Below the pieces are notes generated by a model. That model was not told where the DNA came from, did no database searches, and was given only the letters and a program-made list of their open reading frames with translations. Below are positions 1-7,629 of a stretch of DNA of 64,000 bases, piece after piece (position 1 is the stretch's first letter; every line of letters begins with the position of its first letter). Made by a program: the position numbers and the translations under genes. This stretch comes from SURF-43 sp964628985 (GTDB lineage: Bacteria > Chloroflexota > Dehalococcoidia > UBA2979), in the NCBI GenBank assembly GCA_964628985.1, contig CAZVNJ010000003.1:1-64000 (forward strand), given 5' to 3'.

Positions 1-778
1 CGCCTCGCGGGTGAGGATGTCCTTCGGCAGGACGCCGCGCTTCAGCACGTCCATCACCAGTTCGCCGGCCTCGAACGCCACGCTGGACTTCCGGCTGTCC
101 GTGGCGCCGACCGTGGCTGAGCGCATGGGGGAGAGGCCGATGAATTCCATCACGGTCGCCATGGTGTTGGCGGTGTACTGGGCGCCACAGGCGCCAGCGC
201 CGGGACAGGCCACGGCCTCGAGCGCGTGGAGGCGCTCCTCGCTCATCGTGCCGGCGGCGTGCTGGCCCACGGCCTCGAACACGTCCTGGATGGTGACGTC
301 GCGGCCTTCGAAGCGGCCGGGGTCGATCGAGCCGGAGTAGAGGACAACGCCGGGGATGTTCAGGCGGGCGAGCGCCATCGCGCCCGCGGGGATGGTCTTG
401 TCGCAGCCGACGATCACGACCGCGGCGTCGAAGGAGTAGCCGATGCCGGCGAGTTCGATGGAGTCGGTGATGAGGTCACGCGAGATGAGGGACGCCTTCA
501 TCCCCTCGGTGCCCATGGAGATGCCGTCCGAGATGGAGATGGTGTTCACCTCCATCGGTGTCCCGCCCGCGGCCCGAATGCCGGCGGCCACCTGCTGCGC
601 CAGTTCGCGCTGGTTGTAGTTGCAGGGCATGGTGCCGATCCACTCGTGGGCGACCATGACCAGTGGCTTCTTCAGGTCGTCCGGGGTGTACCCGACGGAC
701 TGGAAGTAGGAGCGGGCTGGGGCCCGGTCTGGAGCGTCCACCAGCGAGCGGCTGCGGTGACGGGTGTCGAAAGCCATG
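1..778 (-). CDS. ilvD: Dihydroxy-acid dehydratase, N-terminal 259 residues (3' end outside window)
   Basis: Dehydrates 2,3-dihydroxy-3-methyl(pent)anoate to the 2-keto acid precursors of valine, isoleucine, leucine and CoA in the cytoplasm. Translating the minus strand from the ATG at 778 gives an uninterrupted frame to the window edge, so the protein is cut at about 259 of the usual ~560 residues. Visible family signatures are GTMPCNYNQ (Cys52), SDGISMGTEGM (Asp84, probable Mg ligand), VGCDKTIPAGAM (Cys125, Asp126, Lys127) and CPGAGACGAQYTANTMA (Cys197). The three cysteines at these spacings are the Fe-S cluster ligands known in IlvD. The start is supported by GAGGAG about five bases upstream. 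The gene follows arsR on the same strand after 77 bases and has its own candidate promoter there. No other branched-chain gene is visible in the window. Edd (phosphogluconate dehydratase) is a paralogue, but the motifs fit IlvD better. Confidence 0.95.
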
Positions 779-814
779 AGGGCTCCTCGCTACAAGCGGC
801 CAGTCGGGAGCGCG

Positions 815-843
815 ATCGTAGCAGCGAGGTTCCGCGAGGTCAG
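815..843 (-). promoter_or_regulatory. Candidate ilvD promoter
   Basis: On the minus strand CTGACC (843-838) and TACGAT (820-815) are separated by 17 bases. Each matches four of six consensus positions. They would start transcription near 808, about 30 bases before the ilvD ATG. Found by eye only; it overlaps no coding sequence and lies in the arsR-ilvD gap. Confidence 0.35.
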
Positions 844-855
844 GCGAGCGCGGAC

Positions 856-1242
856 TTACCCCTTGAGGATCGCCGCGAGGTTTCGCACGGCGTCGTTCCG
901 GACGCGGAAGAACGCCCACGAGCCTCGGCGCTCACGCTCCAGTAATCCGGCGTCTACCAGGACCTTGAGATGGTGGCTCACCGTGGGCTGAGTGAGGTCG
1001 ATCGTGTCCACGAGGTCGCAGACACAGGCCTCGCCGCTCTCAGAGGCCGCGACGGTGGCGAAGAGGCGGAGGCGAGCAGGGTCAGAGAGCGCCTTGAAGG
1101 CCCGCGCGGCGAGGGTCGCGGCCTCCTCGGAAACGCAGCAGTCCAGCAGGCTCGTGCAGCAGGCGACCAGCCCATCCACCACGGGAAGAGCCTGGAACGG
1201 CGGCGTAGCGCCGGGGACGGCGGGCAGGGATTTTGGTGACAT
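856..1242 (-). CDS. ArsR/SmtB-family metal-sensing repressor
   Basis: A 128-residue winged-helix repressor of the ArsR/SmtB family, which releases DNA when metal or metalloid binds. The DNA-reading helix is visible as the segment DLTQPTVSHHLKVLVDAGLL (about residues 81-100), preceded by FKALSDPARLRLF (49-61). Metal ligands are suggestive: CVC at 73-75 at the start of the alpha-3 helix is the place used by ArsR and CadC, and the N-terminal arm carries two CC pairs (28-29, 35-36) like the CadC alpha3N site (Cd/Pb/Zn) rather than simple ArsR. The gene is divergent from a 26-residue cysteine-rich peptide gene, with perfect inverted repeats between them, one arm covering this gene's start codon. 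The ATG at 1242 has no Shine-Dalgarno sequence and lies nine bases after a TATAGA -10 box, so a leaderless transcript is likely. Which metal is sensed cannot be read from sequence. Confidence 0.9.
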   Translation of the reverse strand: MSPKSLPAVPGATPPFQALPVVDGLVACCTSLLDCCVSEEAATLAARAFKALSDPARLRLFATVAASESGEACVCDLVDTIDLTQPTVSHHLKVLVDAGLLERERRGSWAFFRVRNDAVRNLAAILKG

Positions 1243-1307
1243 CGATGCCAGTCTATATTGACAGTCATCGATGTGGCAAGCATCCTGACCTCTGCGGCCA
1301 TATAGAC
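1239..1307. promoter_or_regulatory. Divergent operator region with two perfect inverted repeats
   Basis: Two perfect inverted repeats interlock between arsR and the Cys-rich peptide gene. ACATCGATG (1239-1247) pairs with CATCGATGT (1266-1274) across 18 bases. GTCTATAT (1251-1258) pairs with ATATAGAC (1300-1307). A partial third copy, GTCGATG, lies at 1312-1318. A TTGACA (1258-1263) points toward the Cys-peptide gene, although no good -10 box follows it. Placement over both promoters and over the arsR start codon fits ArsR-type autorepression that also controls the divergent gene. The repeats are seen; binding is inferred. Confidence 0.7.
1252..1279 (-). promoter_or_regulatory. arsR promoter, probably leaderless
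   Basis: TTGCCA (1279-1274) and TATAGA (1257-1252) are spaced by 16 bases on the minus strand. The arsR ATG begins nine bases downstream of the -10 box, so the transcript would start at or within a few bases of the initiation codon. The box lies between the arms of the first inverted repeat, where a bound repressor would block it. Confidence 0.55.
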
Positions 1308-1355
1308 GCGCGTCGATGCCGCGAGCGATCCAGTGTTTGGTTCAGGGAGGTCCGT

Positions 1356-1436
1356 ATGACCATTCAAGGCCTGCCGGTCGTCGGCGGAGGTTCCTGTTGC
1401 GACAGCGACTGCGGCTGCGAGCCCGGCTGCTGCTAG
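1356..1436 (+). CDS. 26-residue cysteine-rich peptide, metallothionein-like
   Basis: A micro-ORF with ATG at 1356, a strong Shine-Dalgarno GGAGG at 1346-1350 five bases upstream, and TAG at 1434-1436. The peptide has a plain N-terminus (MTIQGLPVVGGGS) followed by SCCDSDCGCEPGCC. Six of its last 13 residues are cysteines (14, 15, 19, 21, 25, 26) in CC and CxC arrangements. It is divergent from an ArsR/CadC-like metal sensor, downstream of paired palindromes, and followed by a strong hairpin, so it looks like a complete single-gene transcription unit. The likely role is thiolate binding of a soft metal in the cytoplasm (a minimal metallothionein) or delivery of metal to the sensor. A peptide with a Gly-Gly leader that is modified after translation is the alternative. 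I recognise no named family; the function is inferred from composition and context. Confidence 0.75.
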   Translation: MTIQGLPVVGGGSCCDSDCGCEPGCC

Positions 1437-1446
1437 GCGCCTGAAT

Positions 1447-1487
1447 GAAGGCGGGGCGGCCCCGGGCGCCCGGGGAGCCCCGCCTTC
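1447..1487 (+). terminator. Strong GC hairpin after the Cys-rich peptide gene
   Basis: GAAGGCGGGGC (1447-1457) pairs perfectly with GCCCCGCCTTC (1477-1487). Inside it is a further 16-base self-complementary run (1460-1475). The structure begins 11 bases after the peptide stop codon and ends 60 bases before the next gene. There is no T-run, so it may act as an mRNA-stabilising hairpin as well as a terminator. Confidence 0.65.
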
Positions 1488-1546
1488 GCCGTTCCCGCCC
1501 ACCGCGCCGATCCGACTACGCTGGCGCGCCTCGGAAGGAACCACCC

Positions 1547-2617
1547 GTGGAGTTCGGCCTGTTCGTCGAGTGGCCCAACGCCGGCGACCGCATCTGGCAT
1601 GAGGCGTTCGAGGAGAGCGTGTCCCAGGTCCGACTCGCGGAGGAGTCCGGCTTCGACTTCTGCCTCATTGCGGAGCACCACTTCTCGGACTACGGGATCG
1701 CCCCATCTCCGCTGCTGGAGGCGCTCGCCTTCGCCCGGGCGACCTCGCGCATCCGCATCGGCACGGGGGTCGCCGTGCTCCCGGAGTGGCAGCCGCTGCG
1801 GCTGGCGGAGGAGATGGCGGTCGTCGACCAGTTGAGCGGCGGCCGCTTCATCGCCGGCGTGGGCCGCGGCTTCGTCCCGTTCGAACAGGAGCGGCTCGGC
1901 GTGGTCGTCGAGGAGGGCCGCGCGCGCTTTGAGGAGTCGCTCGACGTGCTCGTGCAGGCGTGGACGGCGACGGACTTCACTTATGCCGGGCGCCACGTCC
2001 GCGTCGACCACCCGACGACCGTGCTACCACGCCCACTCCAGACACCCCACCCGCCCATCTGGCTCGCCGGAGCGAGCGCGGAGTCGGCTGAACTGATCGG
2101 CAGTCGAGGCCTCACCGCGATCACCTCGGGCGCCGCGGGCCTCGAGCGCCTGCGCGAGCAACACGGCGAGTACGTCCGGGCGCGTCACCGGCATGGCCGT
2201 GGTGACGAGCCGCTCCACGTGGTCGCGCAGACGCAGGTCCACGTTGCTGAGACCGCAGCGGAAGCCCGCGCAACGCTCCCCTTCGCGCGTTGGCAGGCCC
2301 GGGCCGTGGCCCGCATCGTCCAGGGACGGGTCACGCGGGGCGTCCTGGACGCGTCTCCGGCCGAGGACGACCCGAGCGACGAGGTGTTGCTCTCCCGCCA
2401 GTTCATCGGGACGCCGGACGAGATCGTCCAGAGGCTGAGCGCGCTGAACGATGCGGGGGTCACCCACGTCAGCATGCTGATGGAGTTTGGCGGGTTGGAT
2501 GCTGCGCGCATCGAGCGGTCGATCCGGCTCGTCGGACGCGAGGTCATACCGGCGCTACGGGATCTGACGCCACCGCCGAGTCTCTGGTCAGACGCGCTCA
2601 AGATGGCCACGGGGTAG
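1547..2617 (+). CDS. LLM-class flavin-dependent oxidoreductase
   Basis: A luciferase-like TIM-barrel monooxygenase of 356 residues that uses reduced FMN or F420 to oxidise an unidentified substrate. The family is clear from EFGLFVEW at the N-terminus, AEHHFSDYG (about 43-51), the IRIGTGVAVLP strand, and GGRFIAGVGRG (about 97-107), followed by the PHPPIWLAG barrel strand. The GTG at 1547 is chosen because GGAAGGAA lies eight bases upstream and translation from there opens directly into the barrel's first strand; the longer frame upstream runs through the hairpin. The MFS transporter begins six bases after its stop, so the two probably form an operon for uptake and oxidation of, or export of, the same compound. 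Substrate and cofactor (FMN or F420) cannot be told. Confidence 0.88.
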   Translation: MEFGLFVEWPNAGDRIWHEAFEESVSQVRLAEESGFDFCLIAEHHFSDYGIAPSPLLEALAFARATSRIRIGTGVAVLPEWQPLRLAEEMAVVDQLSGGRFIAGVGRGFVPFEQERLGVVVEEGRARFEESLDVLVQAWTATDFTYAGRHVRVDHPTTVLPRPLQTPHPPIWLAGASAESAELIGSRGLTAITSGAAGLERLREQHGEYVRARHRHGRGDEPLHVVAQTQVHVAETAAEARATLPFARWQARAVARIVQGRVTRGVLDASPAEDDPSDEVLLSRQFIGTPDEIVQRLSALNDAGVTHVSMLMEFGGLDAARIERSIRLVGREVIPALRDLTPPPSLWSDALKMATG

Positions 2618-2623
2618 GCCACG

Positions 2624-3841
2624 GTGCGGCTCGCCGAGCGCGCTCGATACTGGCGGGACGCTTCGCTCCTGGGCATTGCGACCATCGCGGCGTATGGGGT
2701 CGTCTTCTACGCCTTCGGCGTCTTCATTGACCCGCTGCACGAGGACACCGGCTGGAGCACCGGCACGCTCTCGTTCGCCTACTCGGCGGGAGTACTGCTC
2801 TCCGGCGCAGCAGCGATCGTCGGCGGACGCACGCTAGACCGACGCGGTTCGAGGCCGGTGATGCTCACCGGTGTGTCGGTCGGGGCACTGGGCCTGCTGG
2901 CGGCTTCCGAGGCGACTCACGTCGCGTGGTTCGTCGCATGCTGGGCGGTCACCGGAGGCGCGGTCGCGGGCGGGCTGTATTACCACGTGACTATGGCGAC
3001 GACGACAAGGCTGTACGCCGATCGGCGTGCCGCCGCGATCAGCGTGCTCACGCTGCTCGGGGCGCTTGCGAGCCCGATCTACAACCCTGTCGTGGCATGG
3101 ATGGTCGAGGCATGGGGTTGGCGCGATGCCCTGCGGGCGCTCTCCCTGTCGCTCGTCGTGCTCGCCGGCCCTGCTGCGCTCATTGTGCGCTCGCAGCCGG
3201 TGGCCATCCCGCCTCGCACACCTGGGGACCGGAGTGCCTGGCGCGAGCCGGTGGTGTGGCGGCTGATGCTGGCGGCCTGCTTTTCCGCAGGCGCCTCAAG
3301 CGCGCTCATCCTGCACCAGGTCAGCGCCATCCGTTCCCTCGGCCTCCCGCTGGCCACGGCAGCGGCGCTGGGCGGCGCGCGCGGGCTCATGCAGATCCCG
3401 GGCCGGCTGATGCTGACGCCGCTGACGTCCTGGCTCGGGGTGCATGGTGCGCAGTTGCTTTGCTACGGCCTGGTCGCTGCCGGGGCGAGCGCCCTCGTGT
3501 TTGCGGACGGGCTCGTGGCAGCATGGTTCTTCGTGGTGGCGGCCGGCATCGCGATCGGCCTCATGTCGCCCCTCGGCGGACTGCTCAGCGCAGAGGCATA
3601 TGGGCTGCGCCTCGGGACGTTCTCCGGCATGCAGACGGCAGCGACGAGCGTGGCAAGCGCTAGTGGTGCGTGGCTCGCGGGGGTCGCGGTCGACCACACC
3701 GGCGGTTACGGACTGACGCTCGCAGGGATCGCCGTGCTCGAGGCTGGCGCCGCTGGCGCGCTGCTCTGGCAGCGGCGGGCTCTGCAAGAGGCCGAGCGGG
3801 CCCGGGGGGGAATGGCTCCCGAGACGCGCCCGACCTCGTAG
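2624..3841 (+). CDS. MFS transporter, monocarboxylate/oxalate-formate type
   Basis: A 405-residue major facilitator with about 12 hydrophobic segments, starting at GTG 2624. The N-terminal half shows GVVFYAFGVFIDPLHEDTGW and the loop 2-3 signature GRTLDRRGSRPVM (about 68-80), typical of the GxxxDRxGxR motif. A conserved YYHVTMATTTRLYADRRAAA stretch follows transmembrane helix 4. This pattern, with an extracellular loop after helix 1 ending in GWS, resembles the monocarboxylate/oxalate:formate antiporter branch. It is probably co-transcribed with the upstream flavin oxidoreductase. The stop codon lies inside a hairpin that may serve as the operon's terminator. The cargo is unknown. Confidence 0.85.
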   Translation: MRLAERARYWRDASLLGIATIAAYGVVFYAFGVFIDPLHEDTGWSTGTLSFAYSAGVLLSGAAAIVGGRTLDRRGSRPVMLTGVSVGALGLLAASEATHVAWFVACWAVTGGAVAGGLYYHVTMATTTRLYADRRAAAISVLTLLGALASPIYNPVVAWMVEAWGWRDALRALSLSLVVLAGPAALIVRSQPVAIPPRTPGDRSAWREPVVWRLMLAACFSAGASSALILHQVSAIRSLGLPLATAAALGGARGLMQIPGRLMLTPLTSWLGVHGAQLLCYGLVAAGASALVFADGLVAAWFFVVAAGIAIGLMSPLGGLLSAEAYGLRLGTFSGMQTAATSVASASGAWLAGVAVDHTGGYGLTLAGIAVLEAGAAGALLWQRRALQEAERARGGMAPETRPTS

Positions 3842-3847
3842 TCGGGC
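3828..3847 (+). terminator. Hairpin overlapping the MFS stop codon
   Basis: GCCCGAC (3828-3834) pairs perfectly with GTCGGGC (3841-3847) across a six-base loop that holds most of the MFS stop codon. It sits between convergent genes whose stops are only 14 bases apart. There is no U-run, so termination is plausible but unproven. Confidence 0.45.
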
Positions 3848-3855
3848 CTGGTTGC

Positions 3856-4428
3856 CTAGTTCTCGTCCTCTTCGTCGTCGTCCTCATCCTCGTCGTCAGC
3901 GATTGACCCACGAGGCGGCACCGGCTCTTTCGAGTGGCCATTGGTGTGGATGCATTCGTGCGGGGCGTTGGCGAACGCCAGAGGCTGCTTGCACAGGGGG
4001 CACGTCGGCCGGCCACCGGCGACGACCTCCTCGATGATGTGGATGAGGGTGAGTGCCTGCGAGCGGCTGAAGGCCATGCGCAAGGCCGGTGTGTCACGGC
4101 GGTCGGCTGCCTGCGGATCGTCGGCGAGAAAGATGGCCTGTTCTTCGGCGGCGTCGTAGTCGAGGCCCATGCGGGCGGCCTGGAACTCCACCTGTGCACG
4201 CTGGGGGAAGTTCCCGACCGGTTCCACGCTGGAGGCCGGCTGGCCGCGACGCATCGAGCGCTCGGCCAACAATTGGGAGACAGAACGGCCGAGGGCGGCG
4301 AGCTGCTCCTTCTCCATCCAGATCGCGACGTAGGTCGCGGCGGCCCTCGCGCGCAGCCGGAACGTGCGCTGGCCGGGTTGCCCGATCGCCTCGGCGTCCA
4401 CCGCGTCAACGAGGCCCAGGTCGATCAT
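3856..4428 (-). CDS. DUF3090 family protein with zinc-ribbon and acidic tail
   Basis: A 190-residue cytoplasmic protein of the DUF3090 (TIGR03847) family, conserved in Actinobacteria and Chloroflexota and of unknown function. Family features seen are the early GQPGQRTFRLRARA stretch, the ALLRMEKEQ-like region here as WMEKEQLAALG, and the C-terminal CPLCKQPL...HECIH zinc-ribbon-like motif (about residues 152-170). The last 13 residues are almost all Asp/Glu, an unusual acidic extension. The ATG at 4428 starts directly at the family's first strand; an ATG at 4458 would add ten residues. In other genomes DUF3090 genes sit near a phosphoglycerate-mutase-like gene and a SCO1664-family gene, but neither is here. 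It is divergent from the amidase gene. Confidence 0.85.
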   Translation of the reverse strand: MIDLGLVDAVDAEAIGQPGQRTFRLRARAAATYVAIWMEKEQLAALGRSVSQLLAERSMRRGQPASSVEPVGNFPQRAQVEFQAARMGLDYDAAEEQAIFLADDPQAADRRDTPALRMAFSRSQALTLIHIIEEVVAGGRPTCPLCKQPLAFANAPHECIHTNGHSKEPVPPRGSIADDEDEDDDEEDEN

Positions 4429-4519
4429 GGCTCCCCCATCCCGGGCGAGCGTAGGCATCGCCCGGAGCGCGGGTCAAACCGCGCGCCTCTATCATCGCCG
4501 GGCCACACGAGGAGACGGC

Positions 4520-5932
4520 ATGCCTTTCACCGGAACGATCGACCTCGGCACGCTCACGATCGCGGAGGCCGCTACGCAGATCGAGGAAGGCACGCTCTCC
4601 CCGGCCGCGCTGGCGGATGCCGCATTCGCCCGGATCGCCGCGACCGACCGCCAGGTCAACGCGTTCGTCCGCCTCATGCGCGACTCCGCCATCGAGGAGG
4701 CCCAGGCAGCCGAGGCGCGGGCCCGGTCCGGGCAGCGCCTTGGCCCGCTCGATGGCATCCCGATAGCGGTGAAGGACCTCTTCGACACGGCCGGCGTGAT
4801 CACGGCGGCTGGGACCGGTGCCTTCCGCGAGCGTGTACCCGCCGAGGACGCGACAGCGGTCCGGCTCCTCCGCGAAGCCGGCGCCGTGCTGCTCGGCAAA
4901 ACGAACACGCACGAACTCGCCCTCGGAGGGACCACTAACAACGTGCATTTCGGGGCGACGCGGAACCCGTGGCGGCTGGACCGCGTCCCCGGCGGCTCGT
5001 CGGGTGGATCGGGCGCTGCCCTCGCAGCCGCGCAGGCCCTCGGCGCGCTGGGCACGGACACCGGAGGCAGCATCCGCATCCCTGCAGCCTTCTGCGGCGT
5101 CACCGGCCACAAGCCGTCCTACGGCCTCGTCGGCCGAGGCGGGGTCGTACCACTCTCGCTCACCCTGGACCACTCGGGCCCCCTCGCCCGGACGGCGCTC
5201 GACTGCGCCCTCATGCTCGAGGTGCTCGCCGGGTACGACCCGCGCGACCCCGACTCGGTCGATGTCCACCAGGCCGCGTACACCGAGGGGATCGAGCGCG
5301 GCATCGAGGGCATGCGACTTGGGGTCATCCCGTCGCTGGTGGAGGGAAGCGACGACGCCACGCTCGCTGCGTTCGAGGCGAGCCTCGACACACTGCGGAG
5401 CCTGGGGGCGGTCATCACCACGGTGGAGCCCATGACTGGCGAGGGTGAGTGGCGGGCCTCCGTCTTTGGACTGCTCACCGCGGAGGGTGCGTCGTACGTT
5501 GAGCACATCCTCCGCGAGCGCCCGCACCTCATCGGTGAGAGCGTGCGGCGTCGCATGGCAGCAGGGCTCGAGGTCAGTGCGACGGCATATATCCGGATGC
5601 TGGCCGCGCGAGCCCACATCGAGCGCCGTTTCGAGGGGGCACTGGTCGAGGCCAGTCTCGACGGGTATCTCGCACCGACCTCCCCTCAGCCCGCGGAGCC
5701 GATCGCGACGGACCCGAACAACGACTTTGAGCCGCCGTCGAAGTTCCGCAACACCACCGTGTTCGACCTGACGCGGCAGCCTTCGATCTCACTCCCTGCC
5801 GGCTTCGACGGCGATGGGATGCCGATTGGGCTCATGGTGACGGGAGCACGCTGGGACGACGCGCGCGTGCTCCGAATCGGCCACGCCTTCCAGCAGGCGA
5901 CACAGTTCCATCTCCAGCGCCCGCCCCTCTGA
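4520..5932 (+). CDS. Amidase signature family enzyme (GatA-like)
   Basis: A 470-residue amidase-signature hydrolase that cleaves carboxamides. The catalytic triad of the family is intact: Lys85 in IPIAVKDLFDT, cis-Ser160 in PGGSSGGSGAAL and Ser184 in GTDTGGSIRIPA. The 24-residue spacing between the serines is that of characterised members. The start at ATG 4520 is set by GAGGAG seven bases upstream. No gatB or gatC is adjacent, so it is more likely a stand-alone catabolic or aryl/acyl amidase than the glutamyl-tRNA amidotransferase A subunit, though sequence alone does not exclude the latter. murB follows after 34 bases on the same strand. Confidence 0.9.
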   Translation: MPFTGTIDLGTLTIAEAATQIEEGTLSPAALADAAFARIAATDRQVNAFVRLMRDSAIEEAQAAEARARSGQRLGPLDGIPIAVKDLFDTAGVITAAGTGAFRERVPAEDATAVRLLREAGAVLLGKTNTHELALGGTTNNVHFGATRNPWRLDRVPGGSSGGSGAALAAAQALGALGTDTGGSIRIPAAFCGVTGHKPSYGLVGRGGVVPLSLTLDHSGPLARTALDCALMLEVLAGYDPRDPDSVDVHQAAYTEGIERGIEGMRLGVIPSLVEGSDDATLAAFEASLDTLRSLGAVITTVEPMTGEGEWRASVFGLLTAEGASYVEHILRERPHLIGESVRRRMAAGLEVSATAYIRMLAARAHIERRFEGALVEASLDGYLAPTSPQPAEPIATDPNNDFEPPSKFRNTTVFDLTRQPSISLPAGFDGDGMPIGLMVTGARWDDARVLRIGHAFQQATQFHLQRPPL

Positions 5933-5966
5933 CCCGCGGCGCGGCGCGAGCGCCTACGATCGAAAA

Positions 5967-6896
5967 GTGACGGATACTTCTCTCGCGGTCCCAGACCCAC
6001 CTCCTACGCTCGGCCTCGAGCGAGGTGTCTCCCTCGCGCGGCATACGTATCTGCGCATCGGCGGCCCTGCCGCCTTCTTCGCCACGCCGCCTGACGTGGA
6101 CACGTTGGTGCGCATCTGGGCGTGGGCCGCGTCTCAGCAGGTCCCCCTGCGCATCCTCGGCGGGGGCTCCAACATGTTGGTAGCGGACGAGGGTGTACGC
6201 GCCGTCGTCGTTTCACTCCGTCGCGCGTGCGGCACTGTCGAGTTCGGTGAGGCCTCGGTGCGGGCGGGCGCCGCGGTCATGTTGCCGGCACTCGCCAGGG
6301 CGGCAGCCGAGCGCAGCCTGGGGGGCCTCGAGTTCGCAATCGGCATCCCCGGATCCGTCGGCGGAGCGATGCAAACGAACGCTGGGATCGGTGACGGACG
6401 CACGATCGGTGCGCTGGTGACTAGCGTCGAGGTCCTACGCGATGGCGTCCCGGCCACGATGACCAGCGCCCAGATCGCCTTCGACTACCGCCACACGTCG
6501 TTACGCGCGGCCGGCCACCTCGTGCTTGGCGCCACCCTTGCCCTCACACCTCGGCCTCGGGACCAAATCGAGGCGGAGATGGGGCGACTCCTGGGCACGC
6601 GGCAGGCCACCCAGCCGACAGCGGACCCGAACGCCGGGTCTGTATTCCGCAATCCGCCGGGCGACAGTGCCGGGCGGATGATCGAGTCGGTGGGCGGCAA
6701 GGAAGTCTCCTCCGGGAGTGCCCGCGTCTCATCGCTGCATGCCAATTTCATTGTCCATGACGGCCACGCCACGGCAGCGCAGTACCTGGAAGTCATGGCC
6801 GAGGTGCAACGCCGCGTGCTGGCCACGTATGGTGTGCGGCTCATTCCCGAAATCGAGTGGTGGGGAGATGGCCCTCCCCCGGAGGTCTTCCAGTGA
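5967..6896 (+). CDS. murB: UDP-N-acetylmuramate dehydrogenase
   Basis: An FAD enzyme that reduces UDP-GlcNAc-enolpyruvate with NADPH to UDP-MurNAc, the second committed step of peptidoglycan synthesis in the cytoplasm. The 309-residue product shows the FAD-binding segment LGGGSNMLVADEGV (about 66-79), the substrate region GIPGSVGGAMQTNAG (about 127-141), the YRHTS loop and the catalytic-serine region GSVFRNPPG...AGRMIE. A terminal PEIEWWG completes the family layout. The GTG at 5967 is the start that brings the protein to normal length. It shares four bases (GTGA) with the next gene. Its presence shows that this organism makes a murein wall, unlike some Dehalococcoidia. No other mur gene is nearby. 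Confidence 0.93.
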   Translation: MTDTSLAVPDPPPTLGLERGVSLARHTYLRIGGPAAFFATPPDVDTLVRIWAWAASQQVPLRILGGGSNMLVADEGVRAVVVSLRRACGTVEFGEASVRAGAAVMLPALARAAAERSLGGLEFAIGIPGSVGGAMQTNAGIGDGRTIGALVTSVEVLRDGVPATMTSAQIAFDYRHTSLRAAGHLVLGATLALTPRPRDQIEAEMGRLLGTRQATQPTADPNAGSVFRNPPGDSAGRMIESVGGKEVSSGSARVSSLHANFIVHDGHATAAQYLEVMAEVQRRVLATYGVRLIPEIEWWGDGPPPEVFQ

Positions 6897-7390
6897 GCGA
6901 CGCGCCTGCGGTCAAGCACAGTACGACGGGGTACCAGGAACTCATCCGCACGCTGGCCCAGACGCCGGAAACGCTTGAGGCCATGCTGCTGTCTGCCTCG
7001 GACGCGGAGCTCGACCGCGCTACTCCGGGCGAATGGTCTGCTCGTACTGTGGCGGCACACTTGCGTGATGACGAGTTCATGGTCATGCGGCTGCGCCTCG
7101 AACGGATGCTCGTCGAAGACGGACCGCTGCTCACGCCCTTCGACGAGCGCGCGTGGGCCGCCACCCGATGGCGCGGGCGCGAGAGCGTCGAGGATCTCGT
7201 GGCCGACCTGCGAATGCAGCGTGCCGCCTCGCTCCACATCCTCACGCGGCTGAGCGAGGAGCAGTGGGCTCGACCTGGTACGCAACCCGAGATCGGGACC
7301 TTCGACATCGGCTGGTGGGTTGAGCATTGGGCCGAACACGACGTGGACCACCTCCGCCAGGTGGCCGCCTGCCTCGGCCTGAGCGACTAA
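6893..7390 (+). CDS. DinB-family protein
   Basis: A 165-residue four-helix-bundle protein of the DinB/YfiT family, metal-dependent proteins often involved in thiol transfer or of unknown role. Histidines at the characteristic places are seen: VAAHLRDDEF (about residue 51) and, near the end, EHWAEHDVDHLRQV, which would form the three-histidine divalent-metal site. The GTG start overlaps the murB stop by four bases, so translation is coupled to murB, although no functional link is known. The stop codon overlaps that of the small gene on the other strand. No signal peptide. Confidence 0.8.
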   Translation: MSDAPAVKHSTTGYQELIRTLAQTPETLEAMLLSASDAELDRATPGEWSARTVAAHLRDDEFMVMRLRLERMLVEDGPLLTPFDERAWAATRWRGRESVEDLVADLRMQRAASLHILTRLSEEQWARPGTQPEIGTFDIGWWVEHWAEHDVDHLRQVAACLGLSD

Positions 7391-7629
7391 CGCTGGCCCC
7401 TCGCGAGCAGCGCACGCGCCCAGTCGACGTCGCGCGAACCGGTCGCTACCTCAAGCACGTCCAGCGCACGCAGCCGCGCCGCCTCCCATGCCCCCAGGGC
7501 AGCAAGTCGTGCCGTGCGCTCTCCGGAACCGTGGTCGTCCGGCTGCGCGAGCCTCGCGCATTCGGCGTCCGCGCGCTCGAACTGCTCGATGGCGCGACGC
7601 AGGGTGCCCAGGTCATCCAGAGCGGTCAT
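7387..7629 (-). CDS. Small hypothetical protein, 80 residues
   Basis: An 80-residue, strongly helical, charged protein (many Glu, Arg, Ala; one Cys) with no signal peptide or membrane segment. I do not recognise a family. The ATG overlaps the stop of the upstream Vgb-like lipoprotein gene by four bases (ATGA), which supports it as a genuine, translationally coupled gene. Its TAG overlaps the TAA of the convergent DinB gene by two bases. Function unknown; a cytoplasmic partner of an exported lipoprotein would be unusual, so simple co-transcription is as likely. Confidence 0.5.
   Translation of the reverse strand: MTALDDLGTLRRAIEQFERADAECARLAQPDDHGSGERTARLAALGAWEAARLRALDVLEVATGSRDVDWARALLARGQR

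Noticed and set aside
226..945. Long plus-strand frame across the ilvD region (239 codons)
   Set aside because: It lies opposite the ilvD coding frame, which has clear family motifs; long antisense frames are expected at this GC content.
4406..5617. 403-codon minus-strand frame opposite the amidase gene
   Set aside because: Amidase catalytic motifs are on the plus strand; the antisense frame has no family signature and is a GC artefact.
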